A DNA stretch of 18,883 bases from Prevotellaceae bacterium UBA1716. GTDB taxonomy: Bacteria > Bacteroidota > Bacteroidia > Bacteroidales > Bacteroidaceae. A program made the translations under genes and the position numbers. The notes beneath the pieces are model-generated. The model was not told where the DNA came from. It did no database searches and saw only the letters and a program-made list of their open reading frames with translations. Below, in pieces: positions 15,824 through 18,883 of this stretch. Each line of letters opens with the position of its first letter. The stretch's first letter is position 1. Location of the stretch: positions 2,626 to 21,508 of the forward strand of contig DCIW01000031.1 in assembly GCA_002317225.1 (NCBI GenBank), in the 5' to 3' direction.

Positions 15824-15851
15824 CTTCCCCTTCGGGGAGGTTGGGAGGGGC
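15824..15851 (-). repeat. GC-rich hairpin element, dispersed-repeat copy 2
   Basis: Read on the minus strand, this begins GCCCCTCCCAACC and continues into the stem CCTCCCC-GAA-GGGGAAG. It starts five bases after the stop of the GNAT-like gene and aligns without gaps to the element after the M16 gene (about 20 of 28 identical). Both copies lie directly after a stop codon on that gene's own strand. No T-run follows the stem here, so it may help 3'-end formation or stability rather than act as a classic terminator. Confidence 0.6.
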
Positions 15852-15856
15852 CTCTT

Positions 15857-16996
15857 TTATAATGGTTTCTTGAAACACACTCTTCTCTTAGCAATCTCTG
15901 GGTTGAGATATTGCCATTGAGTGATATTCTTCACATTGTCCTCGAGGATACAGTTTGTTTCTGCCCACTTGAAACCGAGTTGGTTGTAGATTGGGATGAG
16001 GTCATCAAAGAGGAGAGCTGTGAGACCACGAGACTGGTACTCTGGTTTGACAGCGATAAGGAGAAGTTCCACACCATCCTCATACTTGAACTTGAGAGAT
16101 TTAAGTAGGTGATACCAACCAAATGGGAGGAGTTTGCCACCTGACTTCTGAAGGGCACGAACGATAGAAGGCATGGAGATACCTACAGCAAGGAGTTCGT
16201 TGGTCTCATCATGTTCTACGAGAGTAACCATGCGGAGATCGATGACACGAAGGTAGAAGTTGACGTAGTTGTCAATCTGCTTCTGCGAAATCTTTGAATA
16301 TCCGAAGAGTGGTGAATATGCCTCGTTGATAAGATCGAAGATGCGTTGACCATAATTGCCTGCCATGAGTTCCTTACGATTCTTCAGCTTCTTGATGTGC
16401 ATATTGTAACGCTTCATGGTAAGTTCTGCAACACGGTGGTACTTATCAGGCACAGACTCAGGGACATCCATACGTAGTTCGAGCCATTCGGCATCCTTCT
16501 CATAACCGAGTTTCTGAATGTATTCAGGATAGTAAGGATAGTTGTAGAGGGTATTCATAGTGCCGAGACGGTCGAAACCGAATGTAAGCATACCCTCCTT
16601 GTCCATATCTGTGATACCCATCGGGCCCTGGATATGAGTCATACCGCGTTCACGACCCCATTTCTCCACTTCCTCAAGCATTGCCTTTGCAATCTCGATA
16701 TCTTCTTCGAAGTCAATCCATCCGAAACGAACATTTTTCAAGTTCCACTTTTCGTTGGCTACGTTGTTGATGATAGCAACCACACGACCCACAGTCTTGC
16801 CGTCCTTGATAGCAATGAAAGGCTGCCAATCGCTGAACTCGATACCAGGGTTCTTCTTCTTATCGAAGAGTTCTTGAATATCCATGGCAAGGTCAGGAAC
16901 CGCGTATGGATGGTTCTTGTAAAGACGATAGTTTAACTCTGTAAATTCTTTCATGTCCTTCTTTGAGGACACAGGCTTAACGATTATATTTGACAT
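15857..16996 (-). CDS. GNAT-like N-acetyltransferase family protein
   Basis: Cytoplasmic protein of 379 residues resembling YghO-type GNAT proteins; donor and acceptor are unknown, so only the family can be named. The N-terminal half has a GNAT-like core (PFIAIKDGKTVGRVVAIINN, 59-78) and the conserved HIQGPMGITDMDKEG (121-135), with YPYYPEYIQKLGY (153-165) after it. The C-terminal half has a second GNAT-like acetyl-CoA-binding turn, VKPEYQSRGLTALLF (316-330), then NCILEDN (348-354). This suggests a tandem or split GNAT fold. There is no signal peptide or membrane segment. The ATG at 16996 lies about 20 bases from a -7 promoter box. The gene runs convergent to SNF2 and shares its strand with the aminotransferase upstream, separated by a repeat-filled gap. 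Frame intact. Confidence 0.75.
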   Translation of the reverse strand: MSNIIVKPVSSKKDMKEFTELNYRLYKNHPYAVPDLAMDIQELFDKKKNPGIEFSDWQPFIAIKDGKTVGRVVAIINNVANEKWNLKNVRFGWIDFEEDIEIAKAMLEEVEKWGRERGMTHIQGPMGITDMDKEGMLTFGFDRLGTMNTLYNYPYYPEYIQKLGYEKDAEWLELRMDVPESVPDKYHRVAELTMKRYNMHIKKLKNRKELMAGNYGQRIFDLINEAYSPLFGYSKISQKQIDNYVNFYLRVIDLRMVTLVEHDETNELLAVGISMPSIVRALQKSGGKLLPFGWYHLLKSLKFKYEDGVELLLIAVKPEYQSRGLTALLFDDLIPIYNQLGFKWAETNCILEDNVKNITQWQYLNPEIAKRRVCFKKPL

Positions 16997-17016
16997 ATTG
17001 TTCTGATTTTCGGTTG

Positions 17017-17024
17017 CAAAGGTA
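17017..17024 (-). promoter_or_regulatory. Promoter -7 box of the GNAT-like gene
   Basis: TACCTTTG on the minus strand matches TAnnTTTG and is identical to the box before gltX. It would give a very short leader of about 14 bases before the ATG at 16996. The -33 position (around 17045) falls inside the AATTAAG heptamer repeats and shows no TTTG. Confidence 0.6.
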
Positions 17025-17032
17025 GGAAAAAT

Positions 17033-17142
17033 AATTAAGAATTAAGAATTAAGAATTAAGAATTTAACAGAGAGGACGCTTTTCCACCGCAACAACTCCC
17101 TTAATTCCTAAAATCTTAATTCTTAACTCTTAATTCTTAATT
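17033..17142. repeat. Inverted pair of AATTAAG heptamer arrays
   Basis: Four head-to-tail AATTAAG units (17033-17060) face four CTTAATT units (17115-17142), one of which reads CTTAACT. The two 28-base arms pair at 27 of 28 positions around a 54-base loop. One further CTTAATT lies in the loop at 17100-17106. The right arm's last base is within the aminotransferase stop codon (17144-17142), and the left arm abuts the GNAT promoter. It could serve as a 3' hairpin for the aminotransferase transcript. The identical heptamers could also change number by slippage. Confidence 0.8.
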
Positions 17143-18455
17143 TACTTATGGTCTTCCCTAAACTGCTTCATTCGTTCATCAAGCACCTCATACAGTTCAT
17201 CTCGCATACGAGAAGTACAAGCACGAACACCTTGCTGAAGCGAACCTGTAGTATCGAGATTGATGCTTGACACACCATAGTGGATGAGTTCTTTCACGAG
17301 TTCTGAACCCGACATTCCAGGATAAGAAAGAGAGAAGAAGAATCCATCTCCAATCTCTTCGTTCACATCCTTAGGATATGTGATGGTGAAACCGTTATCG
17401 CAGAATATCTTCTTCATCTTCTGAGCACGGATAGCATATTCCTTAGTATCTTCGATGAAGTTGATTTTTCCTTCACAAGAAAGGCGGAGCATCTCTGCAT
17501 AACCATACTGAGTGGTAGCAGTACAACCGCTTGTAATCATATACTGAATACTTGCGATAAATGTAGGACCAAACACTCCTGAATCGTGATAACGCTCTGC
17601 AAATGCTGGACATGGACGATCGAAGAGTTTGTCGCTGATACAAACAAGTGCGATACGCTGACCGGCATAAGAGAATATCTTTGATGCAGAAAGCATGAGC
17701 AGATAATTGTCGGTATAGCGGGCTACGGTACGAACGTATGGTGCTTCGTAAGGATGAGACAAGTCACGACGGTTGTCCATTGCAAAGTATGCAAGGTCTT
17801 CCATGATGATGACATCGTACTTAGTGGCAAGTTCACCGATAATCTTGAGTTCTTCCTCTTCAAGCGAAATCCAAGCAGGGTTGTTAGGGTTGCTATATAC
17901 GATAGCAGCCACATCACCATCCTTGAGTTCTTCCTCGAGTTTCTCACGAAGTGCCTCACCACGATAAGGGTAGATATCAAACTCTTTCCACTCAATACCA
18001 AGAATGCGAAGTTGACTCTTCTGAATTGGGAAACCAGGGTCGATGAAAAGCACCTTACCCATCTGCGGATAAGTCTTGCGCTGACAACAAGCGATAAAGC
18101 TTCCGAATGAGCCAGCCACACTACCTACAGTAGGAAGACAAGCACGAGGAGATATATCCACATTGATGAAAGCCTTCACGAATTCGCTTGCTGCCTCCTT
18201 CAATTCCTTCACACCTGCAGCTGCTGGATACTGACTGCCGATTCCACTATCAAGTGCACGCTTTTCAGCATCTACACCATATTTATTTATAGGAAGACCC
18301 GGACTTCCCTGATCCATACGGATGAAAGGAATACCCGTCTTCTGCTCAAGATATTGTGCTACCAACAGCGTTTCACCGATGGTAGCATGACTGAGGTCAG
18401 CCACGTGATTCACACGAGCTGCCTCAGCTACTAATTCATCTGAAAATATTTTCAT
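17142..18455 (-). CDS. PLP-dependent class I/II aminotransferase
   Basis: Fold-type I aminotransferase expected to swap an amino group between an amino acid and a 2-oxo acid in the cytoplasm. PLP-binding residues are visible in order: SNPNNP (188-193), EDLAYF (219-224, Asp220 to the pyridine nitrogen, Tyr223), and SASKIFSYAGQR (256-267, Schiff-base Lys259). GVRACTSR near the C-terminus probably carries the carboxylate-binding arginine. MDQGSPGLP (47-55) is the usual N-terminal substrate loop. The length of 437 is normal and the frame intact. Its ATG overlaps the stop of the PaaK gene in TAATG, so translation is probably coupled. This pairing suggests aromatic amino acids as substrates, an inference from context; the sequence alone does not fix specificity. 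Confidence 0.9.
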   Translation of the reverse strand: MKIFSDELVAEAARVNHVADLSHATIGETLLVAQYLEQKTGIPFIRMDQGSPGLPINKYGVDAEKRALDSGIGSQYPAAAGVKELKEAASEFVKAFINVDISPRACLPTVGSVAGSFGSFIACCQRKTYPQMGKVLFIDPGFPIQKSQLRILGIEWKEFDIYPYRGEALREKLEEELKDGDVAAIVYSNPNNPAWISLEEEELKIIGELATKYDVIIMEDLAYFAMDNRRDLSHPYEAPYVRTVARYTDNYLLMLSASKIFSYAGQRIALVCISDKLFDRPCPAFAERYHDSGVFGPTFIASIQYMITSGCTATTQYGYAEMLRLSCEGKINFIEDTKEYAIRAQKMKKIFCDNGFTITYPKDVNEEIGDGFFFSLSYPGMSGSELVKELIHYGVSSINLDTTGSLQQGVRACTSRMRDELYEVLDERMKQFREDHK

Positions 18456-18883
18456 TATTTGAACACACGCTTATCGTTCACATGCTTAGCCTTACCCATT
18501 GAACGCTGGATGGTATTTGGAGGCAAGATATGGATGTTTGGCTTGATACCGAGTACAGATACGAGGCGGTCGTAGAGAGGCTTGATGTATGGCATCTGCT
18601 TAGCTGGGTTTGGAGAGAAGAACTCTTCGCGAAGTTCAACATCAAGGTCGAACATATCCTCGTTGTTCTTACGGTCAACAGTGATGAAGTACTGTGGAGA
18701 GTAAGCAGGGAACTCAGTAAGGATTGCCTCAACTGTAGATGGGAATACGTTGACACCACGAACGATGAGCATATCATCTGAACGGCCGAGGATACGGTCC
18801 ATACGAACTGCTGTACGACCACACTTACATGGTTCGTAGATAAGACGAGTAAGGTCGCGAGTACGATAACGGATGATTGGCAT
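18455..18883 (-). CDS. paaK: Phenylacetate-CoA ligase, C-terminal 142 residues (partial)
   Basis: Adenylate-forming enzyme that activates aryl acids such as phenylacetate to their CoA thioesters with ATP. Only the C-terminal part is inside the window. The fragment starts PIIRYRTRDLTRL, which is internal sequence in this family, so the methionine at the edge is not the true start. CKCGRT (fragment residues 19-24) is a PaaK hallmark. LGRSDDMLIVRGVNVFPS (32-49) is the hinge and start of the mobile C-terminal domain. RSMGKAKHV (127-135) holds Lys131, the expected adenylation lysine. The stop shares one base with the aminotransferase ATG (TAATG). In anaerobes such ligases often neighbour indolepyruvate:ferredoxin oxidoreductase genes; none is visible because the sequence ends here. 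An indoleacetate or other aryl acid preference is equally possible. Confidence 0.88.
   Translation of the reverse strand: MPIIRYRTRDLTRLIYEPCKCGRTAVRMDRILGRSDDMLIVRGVNVFPSTVEAILTEFPAYSPQYFITVDRKNNEDMFDLDVELREEFFSPNPAKQMPYIKPLYDRLVSVLGIKPNIHILPPNTIQRSMGKAKHVNDKRVFK

Overview
The window looks like chromosomal DNA of a gut- or rumen-type Bacteroidales bacterium, most likely Prevotella or a close relative. This is inferred from three things. Promoters match the Bacteroidota consensus (TTTG, about 20 bases, then TAnnTTTG). Gene starts lack Shine-Dalgarno sequences and sit behind A/T-rich leaders. The gene set also fits: a secreted GH3 glycosidase, a YfhO membrane protein, secreted M16 and S9 peptidases, a large SNF2 helicase, and PaaK with an aminotransferase. 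No ribosomal or transfer RNA, transposase, integrase, phage gene or CRISPR array was seen.

Layout. 1-391 (minus): N-terminal part of glutamyl-tRNA synthetase, cut by the window edge. 392-919: 528 bases without a believable gene, holding a 22-bp-period repeat array and a 92-bp near-perfect palindrome. 920-3526 (minus): secreted GH3 enzyme with a PA14 insertion. 3527-3744: divergent promoters, both matching the consensus well. 3745-9219 (plus): YfhO-family membrane protein, then 21 bases later a secreted M16 zinc peptidase. 9220-9482: a hairpin directly after the M16 stop, then a 129-bp imperfect inverted repeat. 9483-15731 (plus): DPP-IV-like S9 peptidase, then 15 bases later a 1349-residue SNF2 helicase. 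15732-15856: a strong, probably bidirectional terminator and a second copy of the post-M16 hairpin element. 15857-16996 (minus): GNAT-like protein. 16997-17141: heptamer inverted repeat and the GNAT promoter. 17142-18883 (minus): aminotransferase overlapping the end of a phenylacetate-CoA ligase gene.

How the genes work together. The GH3, M16 and S9 enzymes all carry signal peptides without a lipobox. They fit a saccharolytic and peptide-degrading lifestyle: glycoside trimming, peptide breakdown, and removal of N-terminal Xaa-Pro dipeptides. The PaaK and aminotransferase pair is probably translationally coupled. It fits the known anaerobic interconversion of aryl acids, aryl-pyruvates and aromatic amino acids. 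The 2-oxoacid oxidoreductase that would link the two is not visible, so this pathway is inference.

No clear new multi-gene system is visible. The most unexplained material is non-coding: four structured repeat regions, at 508-605, 702-793, 9307-9435 and 17033-17142. The roughly 780-residue N-terminal part of the SNF2 protein also has no domain I recognise.
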